Assembly (NCBI GenBank): GCA_025355595.1
Contig: JANXZI010000048.1
Span: 1 to 6,406, forward strand
Reading direction: 5' to 3'
DNA: 6,406 bases
DNA from: Spartobacteria bacterium
GTDB taxonomy: Bacteria > Verrucomicrobiota > Verrucomicrobiia > Chthoniobacterales > Chthoniobacteraceae
The stretch's first letter is position 1. Every line of letters starts with the position of its first letter. The translations under genes were made by a program, and so were the position numbers. Of the stretch, positions 6,383 through 6,406 are shown piece by piece. Under the pieces are notes generated by a model that saw nothing but the letters and a program-made list of their open reading frames with translations, ran no database searches and was not told the origin of the DNA.

Positions 6383-6406
6383 CGCCGCAGGCGCTTCTGT
6401 TGGTGT

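Overview
This GC-rich window looks like chromosomal DNA from a bacterium of the Planctomycetes-Verrucomicrobia-Chlamydiae group. I lean to Verrucomicrobiota. Three things point there: large secreted proteins built from the PSCyt/PSD domain families (DUF1587, DUF1595, DUF1592, DUF1588, DUF1585), an ECF sigma factor resembling the Rhodopirellula/Verrucomicrobium-type family, and two kinds of repeat that I remember as common in verrucomicrobial genomes. The assignment rests on protein resemblance and memory, not on a search.

All four supported genes lie on the minus strand, so transcription runs from right to left. The right edge (6252-6406) is non-coding. It holds the leader of the first gene and an element made of two opposed arrays of 7-bp repeats. 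Next is a complete 795-residue secreted protein with two haem-c motifs (6251-3864, 'gene A'). A 76-bp gap with a small inverted repeat separates it from an ECF sigma factor (3787-3254), a membrane-anchored FecR-like protein (3257-1932) and a second secreted PSCyt/PSD protein (1935 to the left edge, 'gene B'). Gene B is cut by the window before its second haem motif and C-terminal domain.

The sigma, fecR-like and gene B reading frames each overlap by four bases (ATGA), so they almost certainly form one translationally coupled operon. The layout suggests a regulatory unit. The sigma factor would be held or released by the membrane FecR-like protein according to something sensed outside the cytoplasm. 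The output would include the secreted cytochrome-like protein encoded in the same transcript and perhaps its upstream paralogue. The substrate of these proteins is unknown.

The most unusual item is a 58-bp repeat-like insert inside gene B (747-804). It has both direct and inverted symmetry, keeps the frame open, and adds about 16 residues (GTGVPPV...VVPPVPP) to a loop that is shorter in gene A. It looks like a mobile or dispersed palindromic repeat that has become protein-coding sequence. Nothing on the plus strand was judged to be a real gene.
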